Shown here piece by piece: positions 1 through 8,532 of a stretch of 48,139 bases of DNA; positions within the stretch are counted from its first letter, which is position 1; each line of letters starts with the position of its first letter. The notes below the pieces were generated by a model, which was given only the letters and a program-made list of their open reading frames with translations, made no database searches and was not told where the DNA came from. Source of the DNA: Acidimicrobiaceae bacterium (GTDB taxonomy: Bacteria > Actinomycetota > Acidimicrobiia > Acidimicrobiales > MedAcidi-G1); contig PBDJ01000042.1 in assembly GCA_002717365.1 (NCBI GenBank), forward strand, positions 1-48,139, read 5' to 3'. Both the position numbers and the translations under genes were made by a program.

Positions 1-8
1 GGTTCGGT

Positions 9-653
9 TTAGGACCCGGTGGTTAACGGGATCGAGTCACCGTCGGACGTCCGGGCATGGACGTCTGTGCACCCCAAGCTTCGCATTAGGACCAGGTCCA
101 CGGCATCGGCCACCATCCGGATAGGCCGGGTCGTGACTGTCTCCTCCTCGGCCCACACATCAAACCTGTAGATGGCGCCTGTAGATGGGCGCAGCAGCCA
201 GGCCTGAGACTGCCCGTCGCAAGTCCGGATTATGGCGATATCACCGGGGAGGCCTAGTTGGTAGCGGGCTCCCGCATGGATCAACACCGGTCCGTCGTCG
301 GCAACTATTACGGGCGGTGAAGCGACAGGCTGCTCCTCGTCAGCGACCTGGAGCACCACAAACAGTCCCGCGGCCGCGGCGATACAGGCCACGGTGATTG
401 CAACGACGGTGAGCCATCGACCAATTCCGCTGGAAGCCAAAAGGATTTGGTCCCGGAGCTCTCGCTCTGCGACGCCTTCGTCCACCAAACTAGGTGGTCC
501 CGTGCTCTCGGATCGGTCCGACTTTCCCCGAAGTTCCGGGTTTCTGGAGGCCTGGCCCAGGAGGACGTAGCGGCGACGGGACACGGTGGCGACCATACTG
601 CCGCCCGCTCTCGACCCTCCAGCGTCGCCCACGTCACCATCACGCCGGAACAC
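9..653 (-). CDS. Hypothetical single-pass membrane protein
   Basis: I do not recognise the family. The protein is up to 214 residues. A basic, polar N-terminal part precedes one strong hydrophobic segment (about residues 79-102, a run rich in V, I and A), and then an extracytoplasmic-looking domain of about 110 residues that ends in IPLTTGS. This layout suggests a membrane-anchored protein with its C-terminal domain outside, but it has no lipobox. A start at internal Met20 (base 596) is equally plausible, because the first 19 residues are Gly/Asp/Arg-rich and low in information. It is divergent from the small HTH gene at 684. The stop lies only 8 bases from the window edge, so downstream neighbours are not visible. 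Confidence 0.55.
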   Translation of the reverse strand: MFRRDGDVGDAGGSRAGGSMVATVSRRRYVLLGQASRNPELRGKSDRSESTGPPSLVDEGVAERELRDQILLASSGIGRWLTVVAITVACIAAAAGLFVVLQVADEEQPVASPPVIVADDGPVLIHAGARYQLGLPGDIAIIRTCDGQSQAWLLRPSTGAIYRFDVWAEEETVTTRPIRMVADAVDLVLMRSLGCTDVHARTSDGDSIPLTTGS

Positions 654-683
654 GGGTACTGAAAGGAATGTAGATTCACCAGC

Positions 684-914
684 GTGGGAGAAGAGGACGC
701 CGGTATAGCCGGAGGTCCAGTGTGGATGAGCACCGAGGATGCCGCGCTGCGCCTCGGGGTGGCCACTAAGACCGTCTACCGGTTCATCGACCGAGGCGAA
801 CTATCCGCCTACCGTATTGGCCGGGTCATCCGACTCAAGGAGGCTGACGTCGAGGCTTACGAGGCGTCCTGCCAGATCAAACCGGGGAGCTTGGCCCACC
901 TCCACCGCGACTGA
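684..914 (+). CDS. Small helix-turn-helix DNA-binding protein, excisionase/MerR-like
   Basis: This 76-residue protein starts at GTG. Residues 14-60 match the excisionase-family (BldC/MerR-type winged) helix-turn-helix: MSTEDAALRLGV, then the recognition-helix segment KTVYRFIDRGEL, then YRIGRVIRLKEADVEAY. Proteins of this kind bind DNA as small stand-alone regulators in actinobacteria or as phage/plasmid excisionases. No integrase or phage gene is nearby, so a chromosomal regulator is more likely. It lies 126 bases upstream of sufD on the same strand, but it is not SufR: that protein is larger and carries an Fe-S Cys cluster, whereas this one has a single Cys. Whether it controls the suf genes is open. 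Confidence 0.8.
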   Translation: MGEEDAGIAGGPVWMSTEDAALRLGVATKTVYRFIDRGELSAYRIGRVIRLKEADVEAYEASCQIKPGSLAHLHRD

Positions 915-1040
915 CCGACTCCGCAGGGAATTACTCCTACGACGATAGGATAAATACCGGTCGAAACCCGAATTCGACCGACATCTGCTCACTCGCCTTA
1001 GTTGTCCGACGCCCGGCAGGGGTGTCGGTGAGGTACCGCC

Positions 1041-2324
1041 CTGAACGCCTTCTCCGCTGAGGTCTCGGCCGGACTTCCCGGACCGGAATGGTTGGCCCAG
1101 GTTCGTAGGACCGCGCTGAACCGCCTGCCTGACGTCGAGACCCCAAACACCGACGAAGAGGTCTGGCGTTACTCGCGTATCAGCGAGTTGAACCTCGATC
1201 GGTACACGCCGCTGAAGCGACAGCGGGCCGTAGACACCGTCGTGGAGCGGGACCTAGCTGCATTCGGACCGATGTCGGCTGTGGTCGTGATCCGGAACGG
1301 CTGGCTGGTCGAGGTCACTCTGAACGCAGAGGCGGCCGACGCCGGCATGACGGTCGGCCCGATTGCCGACTTGGACGACGGGGCCGACCACCTAGGGGCG
1401 GCATTGGACGTGCCGGCAGATCTGTTCGGCTACTTGAACCGGGCCTTCGGGCCCGAGCCGGTGGCCGTGATCGTTCCCGACGGCATTCGGCTCGAGGACC
1501 CAGTGGTTGTGGTGGTGCTGACCGACGCCGACGACGCTGCAGTGTTCCCCCGGGTAATCATCCGGGTCGGTGACGATGCTGCTGTAACTGTGGTCGAACT
1601 CCACACGTCGACTGAGGTCGGGTCTCTGGTGGTCCCAGTCCTGGAGGCCACCGTGGGAAGCCACGGCTACCTCCGTCACGCAGTGGTCCAGGAAATGGGT
1701 CCCCGGGCTTGGCAACTGGCCCACCAGGCCTTCCGGGTGGACCGATTAGGCACTGTGGAAACGTTCGCTGTGGCACTTGGTGGCGACTATGTCCGGACTC
1801 GGGTGGATTGCTGTCTGGCCGGTCGCGGCGCCGAAGGTCGCCTGACTGCCGCTTACTACGGAGAGGACGACCAGACGCTGGACTTTCGAACCTTCCAGGA
1901 CCACGCGGCGTCCGACACAACCAGCGAATTGATCTTCAAAGGAGCGGTAGACGGATCGTCTCGGTCCGTGTACTCGGGCCTGATCCGGGTGAGACCCGAG
2001 GCTGTACGGACCCGCGCCCACCAGACCAATCGCAACGTAAAGCTCTCATCGAACGCCTGGGCGAAAAGCGTGCCCAACCTAGAGATCGAGACTGACGACG
2101 TAGTGTGCAGCCACGCCTCCACCGTGTCGCCGGTCGATGAAGACCAGCGGTTCTTTCTGGAGAGTCGGGGCATTCCGACCGGGGTAGCGGAACGCCTCTT
2201 ACTGGAGGGTTTTTTCGAGGACGTGGCCGCTGCAGCGCCGCATCCCGCAGTGGTCGAGACGCTGCGTGAGGCGCTGGCAGAACGTCTAGACCGCCGAAAG
2301 GCCGGCGAGGAGGACACACCATGA
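1041..2324 (+). CDS. sufD: Fe-S cluster assembly protein SufD
   Basis: SufD partners SufB and SufC in the cytoplasmic SufBCD scaffold that builds Fe-S clusters. The C-terminal half carries the family hallmark: a TNRNVKLSS segment, NLEIETDD, VVCSHAST with the conserved His, and the FFLESRGI region. An ATG or GTG start is missing. The frame opens after the TGA at 1029, and the first usable start is either CTG at 1041, with GAGG seven bases before it, or TTG at 1092. I chose CTG because the residues it adds (LPGPEWL) match the conserved SufD N-terminus. The product is then 427 residues. The gene overlaps the Rieske gene by ATGA. No sufB precedes it, which is unusual. Confidence 0.9.
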   Translation: MNAFSAEVSAGLPGPEWLAQVRRTALNRLPDVETPNTDEEVWRYSRISELNLDRYTPLKRQRAVDTVVERDLAAFGPMSAVVVIRNGWLVEVTLNAEAADAGMTVGPIADLDDGADHLGAALDVPADLFGYLNRAFGPEPVAVIVPDGIRLEDPVVVVVLTDADDAAVFPRVIIRVGDDAAVTVVELHTSTEVGSLVVPVLEATVGSHGYLRHAVVQEMGPRAWQLAHQAFRVDRLGTVETFAVALGGDYVRTRVDCCLAGRGAEGRLTAAYYGEDDQTLDFRTFQDHAASDTTSELIFKGAVDGSSRSVYSGLIRVRPEAVRTRAHQTNRNVKLSSNAWAKSVPNLEIETDDVVCSHASTVSPVDEDQRFFLESRGIPTGVAERLLLEGFFEDVAAAAPHPAVVETLREALAERLDRRKAGEEDTP

Positions 2325-2650
2325 CCGGCGTGCGGGCATGTGGCTGGGGAGAACTGGACGACAGGGCCGCACGTCGCGTCATCGTGGGCGGTCGGCCGGT
2401 AGCTCTTGTGCGTCTCGGCAACCGGGTACACGCCATTGATGACACGTGCAGCCACGCCGAAGTGTCTCTAGCAGAGGGTGAGGTGGACGCCGAGGAGTGC
2501 ACCCTTGAGTGCTGGAAGCACGGAAGCCTGTTCGACCTGGAGACAGGGGAGGCCCTGACGCTGCCTGCCCTCAAACCGGTAGCTGTCCATTCGGTTGTGG
2601 TCAACGGCGACGACGTCCTAGTCGAGTTGGTCCCGGAGCTTGGACAGTGA
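2321..2650 (+). CDS. Rieske [2Fe-2S] ferredoxin of the suf operon
   Basis: This 109-residue small Rieske protein is of the NirD/dioxygenase-ferredoxin type. Both halves of the Rieske cluster site are present: C43-S-H45 in DTCSHAE and C64-W-K-H67 in ECWKHGS. These bind a [2Fe-2S] cluster through two Cys and two His. There is no transmembrane helix, so it should be a soluble electron carrier. It overlaps sufD by four bases (ATGA) and sufC by four bases (GTGA), so translation of the three genes is probably coupled. A Rieske ferredoxin between sufD and sufC recurs in actinobacterial suf operons. It could supply electrons for cluster assembly, but this role is inferred. Confidence 0.88.
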   Translation: MTGVRACGWGELDDRAARRVIVGGRPVALVRLGNRVHAIDDTCSHAEVSLAEGEVDAEECTLECWKHGSLFDLETGEALTLPALKPVAVHSVVVNGDDVLVELVPELGQ

Positions 2651-3465
2651 ACGAGCGGGTATTACGGATCGAGGGGTTGTCGGCCCGGGTGGACGAGATC
2701 GAGATCCTCCACAGGATTGACCTAGAGATCCGTCCGGGTGAGGTCCACGCCGTGATGGGGCCCAACGGCTCGGGTAAGTCAACTCTTTCCCACGTCCTGA
2801 TGGGTCGGCCGGGATACGAGGTAACCGAAGGGTCAGTGACCCTGGACGGGATCGACCTGTTGAACCTACCCACTTGGGAACGGGCCCGGGCCGGGCTGTT
2901 CTTGGCCCTCCAGCACCCAACCGAGGTGCCCGGGGTGAGCTTGGAGTCGGTGGTAACCGAGTCGGCGAGGGCCGCTGGTCGCAGCACCGAGGGAGTCAAT
3001 GAAGTTCTGGTCGCCGAAGCGACTCGTATCGGCTTTGACGATCGATTTCTGTCCCGACCGGTCAACGTGGATCTCTCTGGTGGTGAAAAAAAGCGAAACG
3101 AGGCTCTGATGATGGGGGCACTCAGGCCAAAGTACGCCGTGCTGGACGAGATTGACTCGGGCCTCGACGTGGACGCTCTTGCCGCCGCGTCCCGGCGGAT
3201 CCAAGAGGCCACCGACGAAGACGACCTGGGAGTGTTGGCCATTACCCACTTCAGCCGGTTGCTGGAGGTTCTAGAGCCCGACCAAGTTCATGTCCTGGCC
3301 CGGGGGCGGATCCACACCAGCGGTGGACCTGAACTGGCCGAACGACTGGAAGCCGAAGGCTACGTCGGCGTGCTGGGCGAGACCGGGACGCCGGTTGACC
3401 TGCCGACCGGCATCATCCACCAGGCAGGGTTCGGCGACGACCCTTTTGTCGATCCGCTGGCCTGA
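2647..3465 (+). CDS. sufC: SufC-type ATPase, first copy
   Basis: This ABC-type ATPase should form the SufBCD complex and power cluster assembly in the cytosol. Seen in the protein: Walker A GPNGSGKST, the SufC-specific signature SGGEKKRNE, Walker B YAVLDEIDSGLDVDAL, and the H-loop AITHFSR. I start it at GTG 2647, which overlaps the Rieske stop and precedes VLRIEGL (272 residues). A longer frame reaching back to 2509 only reads through the Rieske gene. It is more diverged than the second copy at 5626-6387: LMMGALRPK replaces the usual LQMA-LEPE, and a C-terminal tail of about 30 residues follows the core. The two are paralogues in one locus. Confidence 0.9.
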   Translation: MNERVLRIEGLSARVDEIEILHRIDLEIRPGEVHAVMGPNGSGKSTLSHVLMGRPGYEVTEGSVTLDGIDLLNLPTWERARAGLFLALQHPTEVPGVSLESVVTESARAAGRSTEGVNEVLVAEATRIGFDDRFLSRPVNVDLSGGEKKRNEALMMGALRPKYAVLDEIDSGLDVDALAAASRRIQEATDEDDLGVLAITHFSRLLEVLEPDQVHVLARGRIHTSGGPELAERLEAEGYVGVLGETGTPVDLPTGIIHQAGFGDDPFVDPLA

Positions 3466-3488
3466 TCGAACCGACCGGCGCTCTAACC

Positions 3489-3776
3489 GTGGCTGACCGA
3501 ACTCCCCTCACCAACGACGAGCGGGCCGCCCTGGCGATCCGGCTTCCCGGTTGGCAGGTGGAGGGAGACCATCTCCGACGCTCCTGGTCGTTTACTGATT
3601 TCGCCGAGGCCTTTGCCTTCATGACCCAGGTGGCTGACATCGCCGAGGTGCTCCAGCATCATCCCGACTGGTCCAACTCGTGGAACCGGGTAGAGATCGC
3701 CTTGACTACACATGATTCCGGTGGTCTGACACATCTTGACCTGGCCTTCGCCGAGGCGGTCGACGCGCTTCTCTGA
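3489..3776 (+). CDS. Pterin-4a-carbinolamine dehydratase
   Basis: This 95-residue protein is of the PCD/DCoH/PhhB family. The enzyme dehydrates 4a-hydroxytetrahydropterin after aromatic amino acid hydroxylation; in bacteria without such hydroxylases the role may be in folate or molybdopterin metabolism. The active-site segments are present: LQHHPDW (H57, H58), the NRVEIALTTHDSGGLT block (H75), and the usual fold length. One detail differs: the common YN of the family is WN here (W65, N66). It starts at GTG 23 bases after sufC with no clear Shine-Dalgarno, so it may be read with the suf operon. It converges on sufU. Confidence 0.9.
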   Translation: MADRTPLTNDERAALAIRLPGWQVEGDHLRRSWSFTDFAEAFAFMTQVADIAEVLQHHPDWSNSWNRVEIALTTHDSGGLTHLDLAFAEAVDALL

Positions 3777-3889
3777 GATCGAACTCCCAGGGTGGGCAGG
3801 GCTTTCGCGGAGACCGCTCGGCCGGCCTACCAGGACGGCCAGCGGTTAGTCCGCCTGGCGACGAGCAGAGAAGGACCAAGAAGAGAAGT

Positions 3890-4360
3890 TCAGCCGTCGA
3901 CCTGACCTAGTACCTGGTCTAAGGTGTTCCACCCCAACGTGGCGCACTTGATGCGCACCGGGAACTTCACCACACCCCGAAGAGCCTCCAGGTCGCCTAG
4001 GCCGGACGGGTCCGGACGCTGGTCGGATGGACTCGCCTCGCCATCCAGACCGTGCTCGTGGATTGACATCATCTCCTTGAAGGAGCGCAATACTTCACGG
4101 GCCTCGCCCGGGGTCTGACCGACCACCGCTGTAGACATCATCGAGGCCGAGGACTGGCTGATGGAACAGCCCTGCCCGCCGATCCGGATGTCGGAGATCA
4201 TGCCATCGGTGACCATTAGGTAGACTTGGATCTCGTCGCCGCATAGCGGGTTGAATCCCTCGGCCACTTTGGCCGGCGGAACTTCCAACTCTCCCCGGTT
4301 CCGGGGATTTCGGTAGTGGTCGAGGATGATCTCGCGGTAGAGGTCTTCAAGTCCGGCCAC
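3890..4360 (-). CDS. sufU: SufU-type Fe-S scaffold/sulfurtransferase
   Basis: SufU is a zinc protein that takes persulfide sulfur from SufS and passes it to the SufBCD scaffold, and it is the usual partner of SufS in Gram-positives. The protein is 156 residues. NPRNRG lies near the N-terminus, and the three zinc-binding Cys sit in NPLCGDE (C40, with D42), GQGCSIS and RIKCATLGW. The insertion between the second and third Cys is typical of SufU rather than IscU. It lies 12 bases downstream of sufS on the same strand, and is the last gene of the reverse suf unit. Confidence 0.93.
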   Translation of the reverse strand: MAGLEDLYREIILDHYRNPRNRGELEVPPAKVAEGFNPLCGDEIQVYLMVTDGMISDIRIGGQGCSISQSSASMMSTAVVGQTPGEAREVLRSFKEMMSIHEHGLDGEASPSDQRPDPSGLGDLEALRGVVKFPVRIKCATLGWNTLDQVLGQVDG

Positions 4361-4372
4361 GATCCAGCCCTC

Positions 4373-5611
4373 CTAGAGAGCGAAAAATTCGCCGGCGTCG
4401 ACCAGGGCGTCGACCAGAGCGTCCACGTCGGCTTTGTCGTTGTAAAGGTAGAGAGAAGCCCGGGCTGTGGCGTTCACACCCAGGATGGTCATGAGGGGCT
4501 TGGCACAGTGGTGGCCAGCCCTCACGCAAACACCGTGCTGGTCGAGAACTTGGCTGAGATCGTGAGGGTGGATGTCCCGGTAGGCCAGCGAAAGGGTGCC
4601 TCCCCGGTCCTCGACAGTGTTGGGGCCGTGGATGGTCAGGTCATCGCCCAGACGTTCGGAAAGAGTCTGCAAGGCGTAAGCCGTGAGGTCTCGTTCGTGA
4701 TCACGGATGGCTTCCATCCCGATGGCCTCTAGGTACTTCACTGCGGCGTGTAGGCCGATAATTTCGGCGATGGGCTGAGTCCCAGCCTCGAAGCGGGCTG
4801 GAACCTCGGCTGGCTTGAATCCGTCGAAGGTGACATTACGGATCATGGAGCCGCCTCCCAGGAACGGTGGCATCGCGTTCAGCAGGTCGCTACGCCCCCA
4901 CAACACGCCGACCCCCGTGGGTCCACACATCTTGTGACCGGTGAAGACCACAAAGTCGCAGTTCCAGGCGGTGACGTCAGTGGGCTGGTGGGGAACCCAC
5001 TGGCTGGCGTCAACCAGGCAAAGGGCACCGACGGCGTGGGCGGCTTCGACGATCCAGCGGATCGGAGGCAGGGTGCCCAGTACGTTGGAGGCGGCCGAAA
5101 CGGCGACCAGGCGGACGCCGTCCAGCAGGCGGTCCAGGTCCGAGAAGTCAAGGTGTCCGTCATCGCCCACCGGGATCCAACGCACCTCGACGCCCCGCTC
5201 AGCAGCCAACTGCTGCCACGGAACAATGTTGGCGTGGTGCTCCATCGCGGAAAGCAACACGATGTCACCCGAGTCCAGATTGGTCCGTCCCCATGAATGG
5301 GCGACCAGGTTGATGGCCTCAGTGGCGTTCTTGGCAAAGACGATCTCGGTGGTCTCCGGGGCACCCACGAAACGTGCCAGGGCGGCCCGGGAATCTTCGA
5401 CAGCAGTCGTGGCCTGCTCGGCAATGTGGTAGGCGCCGCGGTGGATATTGGCGTTGATCTCCTCGTAGTACCGGTTTAGGGCATCCAGCACCTGGTGGGG
5501 CTTCTGGGAGGTGGCAGCGGAGTCCAGATAGACGATGGGGCGCCCGTGTACCTCACGCTTCAACAGTGGAAAGTCGGCCTTAACGGCGGCAACGTCGAGG
5601 ATGGTAGTCAT
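4373..5611 (-). CDS. sufS: Cysteine desulfurase SufS
   Basis: SufS is a PLP enzyme (class V aminotransferase fold) that converts cysteine to alanine and a protein-bound persulfide for Fe-S synthesis. The 412-residue protein carries the PLP lysine K227 in FTGHKMCGPTG and the active Cys C369 in RAGHHCAKP. The extended RAGHHCA motif marks group II (SufS/CsdA) enzymes rather than IscS. ATG start at 5611. It sits 14 bases after the second sufC and 12 bases before sufU, so the three are almost certainly one transcript. Confidence 0.95.
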   Translation of the reverse strand: MTTILDVAAVKADFPLLKREVHGRPIVYLDSAATSQKPHQVLDALNRYYEEINANIHRGAYHIAEQATTAVEDSRAALARFVGAPETTEIVFAKNATEAINLVAHSWGRTNLDSGDIVLLSAMEHHANIVPWQQLAAERGVEVRWIPVGDDGHLDFSDLDRLLDGVRLVAVSAASNVLGTLPPIRWIVEAAHAVGALCLVDASQWVPHQPTDVTAWNCDFVVFTGHKMCGPTGVGVLWGRSDLLNAMPPFLGGGSMIRNVTFDGFKPAEVPARFEAGTQPIAEIIGLHAAVKYLEAIGMEAIRDHERDLTAYALQTLSERLGDDLTIHGPNTVEDRGGTLSLAYRDIHPHDLSQVLDQHGVCVRAGHHCAKPLMTILGVNATARASLYLYNDKADVDALVDALVDAGEFFAL

Positions 5612-5625
5612 CGATTTGCCCCGGC

Positions 5626-6387
5626 CTATCGGAAGGCCTCGTAACCTTCACGCTCGAGCCGCTCGGCTATCTCCGAGCCCCCCCGCTTCACGATTCGACC
5701 GTCGATCAAAATATGGACCACGTCGGGGTGTAGGTGGTCGAGCAGGCGTTGGTAGTGAGTGATGGCTAGCACACCCATCTCGATCCGGTCGCTTCGGACC
5801 TCAGCAACGCCGTCGGCCACCACGCGCAGAGCGTCGATGTCCAGGCCCGAGTCGGTCTCGTCAAGGATGGCCATCTCGGGCTCCAGGATGGCCATTTGGA
5901 GGATCTCGTTGCGCTTTTTCTCACCGCCGGAGAAGCCCTCGTTGACGTACCGGTCGGCGAACGACGGGTCCATGCCGAGACGATCCATCCAGTCCATGAT
6001 CGACAACCGCAGTTCCAAAACCGAGAGGTCCAGGCCCTTCCGAGCTGACAGGGCCTGGCGTAGGAAGTTGATCACCGAGACCCCGGCAACTTCCAACGGA
6101 TATTGGAAGGCCAGGAATATTCCGGCCTTGCCCCGCACGTCGGGTGACCAGTCTGTGATCTCGTCGCCTCGAAAACGGACCGACCCGGAGGTGACCTCGT
6201 ATTCAGGACTGCCCAGCAACACGGAGGCCAGGGTGGACTTACCGGAGCCGTTGGGACCCATGAGGGCATGGACCTCGCCGGGGTAGACCACCAGTTCGAT
6301 GCCCCGAAGGATCTCGATGCCGTCGGTAGTCGAGGCGTGGAGATCGGTGACCTCAAAAATTGGGTCAAAGTCGCGGGTATCGGGCAC
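5626..6387 (-). CDS. sufC: SufC-type ATPase, second copy (canonical form)
   Basis: The protein is 253 residues and close to the textbook SufC: Walker A GPNGSGKST, FLAFQYP with the Q-loop, the signature SGGEKKRNE, then LQMAILEPE and MAILDETDSGLDIDAL. It is the first of three tightly spaced reverse genes (sufC, sufS, sufU) that converge on the forward sufD-Rieske-sufC unit. Having two sufC genes within 4 kb is unusual, since most genomes have one. By sequence this copy is the likelier partner of SufB and SufD, and the copy at 2647 may be specialised. Confidence 0.93.
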   Translation of the reverse strand: MPDTRDFDPIFEVTDLHASTTDGIEILRGIELVVYPGEVHALMGPNGSGKSTLASVLLGSPEYEVTSGSVRFRGDEITDWSPDVRGKAGIFLAFQYPLEVAGVSVINFLRQALSARKGLDLSVLELRLSIMDWMDRLGMDPSFADRYVNEGFSGGEKKRNEILQMAILEPEMAILDETDSGLDIDALRVVADGVAEVRSDRIEMGVLAITHYQRLLDHLHPDVVHILIDGRIVKRGGSEIAERLEREGYEAFR

Positions 6388-6449
6388 GTTCCGAGTCTAC
6401 GGACCGGGTGAGATTACCACTATGACCATAGGGGAAATCTGGGCCCGGC

Positions 6450-7148
6450 TTACCACCCTCGGGCCACCCACTCATCCAGGTTAGGACGCTCGTTGCCGAT
6501 CGTGGTGTCCAGGCCGTGGCCAGGTAAAACGATGGTATTCGGCGGGAGTAGGGCGAAGAGACGACGGTCGATGGACTCGATGATGGTGTCGAAACTCCCG
6601 CCCTCAAACGAGGTTGCGCCCGGACCCCCAGGGAACAGTGTGTCACCGGAAAACAGGATGGGTGACCCGTCCAACCGGAAGCAGATGGACCCCGGCGTAT
6701 GGCCCGGCGTGCAGATGGTGTGGAGCCGGAGGCGACCCACCTGCAGGACCGTCTCGTCCTCGAGGACGTCGTCGTAACTGGGGAGCATGGCAGCATCGTC
6801 GGCAGTGACTGCGACCCGGTAGCCGGCTTCCCGGACGGCCGGTACAGCCTGGATATGGTCAAAGTGGCCGTGGGTCTCCAATACGGACCGGACGTCGAGG
6901 GCTCGGCACAACTCGAGCAACTTGTCGTGCTCGTTGGCCGCATCGATTAGTACCGATTCACCCGTCTGGCGGCACCGGAGGACGAAGACGTTGTTATCGA
7001 AGTCGCCCACCACGATTCGGTGGATTTCGGCCTGCTCGTCGCACCAATGGAGTGCCACCCCGGCGACGGCCGGTCGCGGGTGGTCGACATGCCGGCAAGG
7101 ACCAGCATGGGGGGAGGTCGGCTCGGTTCGGCCGGCAGCGTCGCTCAT
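6450..7148 (-). CDS. MBL-fold metallo-hydrolase, glyoxalase II-like
   Basis: This 232-residue metallo-beta-lactamase-fold hydrolase carries the binuclear metal site: ETHGHFDH (H93, H95, D97, H98), PGHTPGS (H150), SGDTLF (D169) and PGHGLDT (H211). The arrangement matches the glyoxalase II / persulfide dioxygenase-like group, which act on thioesters or on glutathione/mycothiol conjugates. The exact substrate cannot be read from sequence. It lies 62 bases upstream of the second sufC on the same strand, so co-expression with the suf genes is possible. A link through sulfur metabolism would make sense but is inferred. The first ~30 residues are Pro/His-rich and the true start may be internal. Confidence 0.85.
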   Translation of the reverse strand: MSDAAGRTEPTSPHAGPCRHVDHPRPAVAGVALHWCDEQAEIHRIVVGDFDNNVFVLRCRQTGESVLIDAANEHDKLLELCRALDVRSVLETHGHFDHIQAVPAVREAGYRVAVTADDAAMLPSYDDVLEDETVLQVGRLRLHTICTPGHTPGSICFRLDGSPILFSGDTLFPGGPGATSFEGGSFDTIIESIDRRLFALLPPNTIVLPGHGLDTTIGNERPNLDEWVARGW

Positions 7149-7317
7149 GGTGACATCATGGCGTCCGAGTACGTCTACGGGCCACCTCTGGGGCTGCTCA
7201 AGGAGAGGGGAGGTCGCCGCCCGATGTCATCGCCGTGGATGACGGCTGGTAGAACCGTGCCGTCGACGGCGCCGTTTCGCCGTTATTCCAACCGGGTCCA
7301 AAGCGGGGAGAACGCAG

Positions 7318-8433
7318 ATGAACTTCGCCTTCAGCGAGGAGCAGGACCAGTTACGCGAGTTTGTACGCCAGTTCATGGACAACTACTCGGCGGAGGCCAC
7401 CGTCCGCGAACTCATGGAGACCGAGGACGGCTACGACGCCGAGACCTGGTCGATGATGGCCGAGCAGTTGGGCCTACAGAGCCTGATCATCCCCGAGGAG
7501 TACGGAGGACAGGGCTACGGCTACGTGGAACTCATCGTGGTCATGGAGGAGATGGGCCGTGCACTGCTGTGCGCTCCGTTCTTCTCCACCGTGGTGCTAG
7601 CAGCCAACACCCTCATCCACTCAGGCGATGACGATGCCCGGGCCGACCTACTGCCCGGTATCGCCTCGGGATCCACTATCGCCACGTTGGCCTTCACCGA
7701 GGAGAGTGGGAAGTGGGACGAGGCCGGTATTGCCATGGAGGCTACGGCCGACGGTGACGGCTGGACCCTGACCGGCACCAAGATGTACGTGCTGGACGGC
7801 CACATTGCTGATCTGGTGCTGGTGGCCGCACGTACCCCGGGTGGTGTGTCGCTATTCCGAGTGGACGGGAACGCCGACGGCCTCACTCGAACCGCCCTGG
7901 CTACCATGGACATGACGCGCAAGCAGGCCCGCCTTGAGTTCGACAGTGTGTCAGCCGCCCTAGTTGGCACCGAGGGTGACGGATGGGCCGTTCTGGAGCG
8001 GGTGCTGGATCTCGCCGCGGTGGCTTTAGCCGCCGAGCAGGTCGGCGGCGCCCAGGTCTGCCTGGACACAGCGGTGCAGTACGCCAAGGACCGAGTGCAG
8101 TTCGGCCGCCCTATCGGCAGCTTCCAGGCCATCAAGCACAAGTGCGCCGACATGCTGCTCGAAGTGGAGTCGGCCAAGTCGGCTGCCTACTACGCCGGGT
8201 GGTGTGCCGCCGAGTTGAACGACGAGTTGCCGTCGGTGGCCTCTCTGGCTAAGGCGTACTGCTCCGAGGCCTACTTCCACACCACGGCTGAGAACATTCA
8301 GATCCACGGAGGAATCGGCTTTACGTGGGAGCACCCGGCCCACCTCTACTTCAAGCGGGCCAAGAGTTCCGAGTTGCTGTTCGGCGACCCGACCTATCAC
8401 CGCGAGTTGCTGGCCCAGCGCATCGGCATCTGA
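7318..8433 (+). CDS. Acyl-CoA dehydrogenase family protein
   Basis: The protein is 371 residues with the full ACAD architecture: N-terminal helical domain (FAFSEEQDQLREFVRQF), the flavin/substrate loop LAFTEESGKW, and the C-terminal helical domain with RVQFGRPIGSFQAIKHK and GGIGFTWEHPAHLY. These enzymes oxidise acyl-CoA thioesters to enoyl-CoA with FAD and pass electrons to ETF. The FTWEHPAHLYFKRA ending recalls the actinobacterial FadE group that includes sterol side-chain enzymes. The substrate cannot be assigned. ATG at 7318 with GGGGAG seven bases before it is a good start. It is divergent from the MBL gene and has no obvious operon partner. Confidence 0.92.
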   Translation: MNFAFSEEQDQLREFVRQFMDNYSAEATVRELMETEDGYDAETWSMMAEQLGLQSLIIPEEYGGQGYGYVELIVVMEEMGRALLCAPFFSTVVLAANTLIHSGDDDARADLLPGIASGSTIATLAFTEESGKWDEAGIAMEATADGDGWTLTGTKMYVLDGHIADLVLVAARTPGGVSLFRVDGNADGLTRTALATMDMTRKQARLEFDSVSAALVGTEGDGWAVLERVLDLAAVALAAEQVGGAQVCLDTAVQYAKDRVQFGRPIGSFQAIKHKCADMLLEVESAKSAAYYAGWCAAELNDELPSVASLAKAYCSEAYFHTTAENIQIHGGIGFTWEHPAHLYFKRAKSSELLFGDPTYHRELLAQRIGI

Positions 8434-8532
8434 GCCGGAACATCACACGGGTCCTTTCCCAGTCTCCGGCCGTTCCTACCGTCGTTTGGGCACTACCCGC
8501 GGAAGACCACTACCCGCTGGCATGATCAGGTC

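Noticed and set aside
308-766. 152-codon reverse frame overlapping the first gene
   Set aside because: Low-complexity Ser/Pro/Arg product, overlaps the membrane protein and the HTH gene, and has no domain; a shadow frame.
684-914. HTH protein as a phage excisionase marking a prophage
   Set aside because: No integrase, phage structural gene or attachment repeat lies nearby; stand-alone regulators of this type are common in actinobacteria.
2509-2646. Longer N-terminus for the first sufC
   Set aside because: This stretch is the Rieske gene read in another frame; homology to SufC starts only after GTG 2647.
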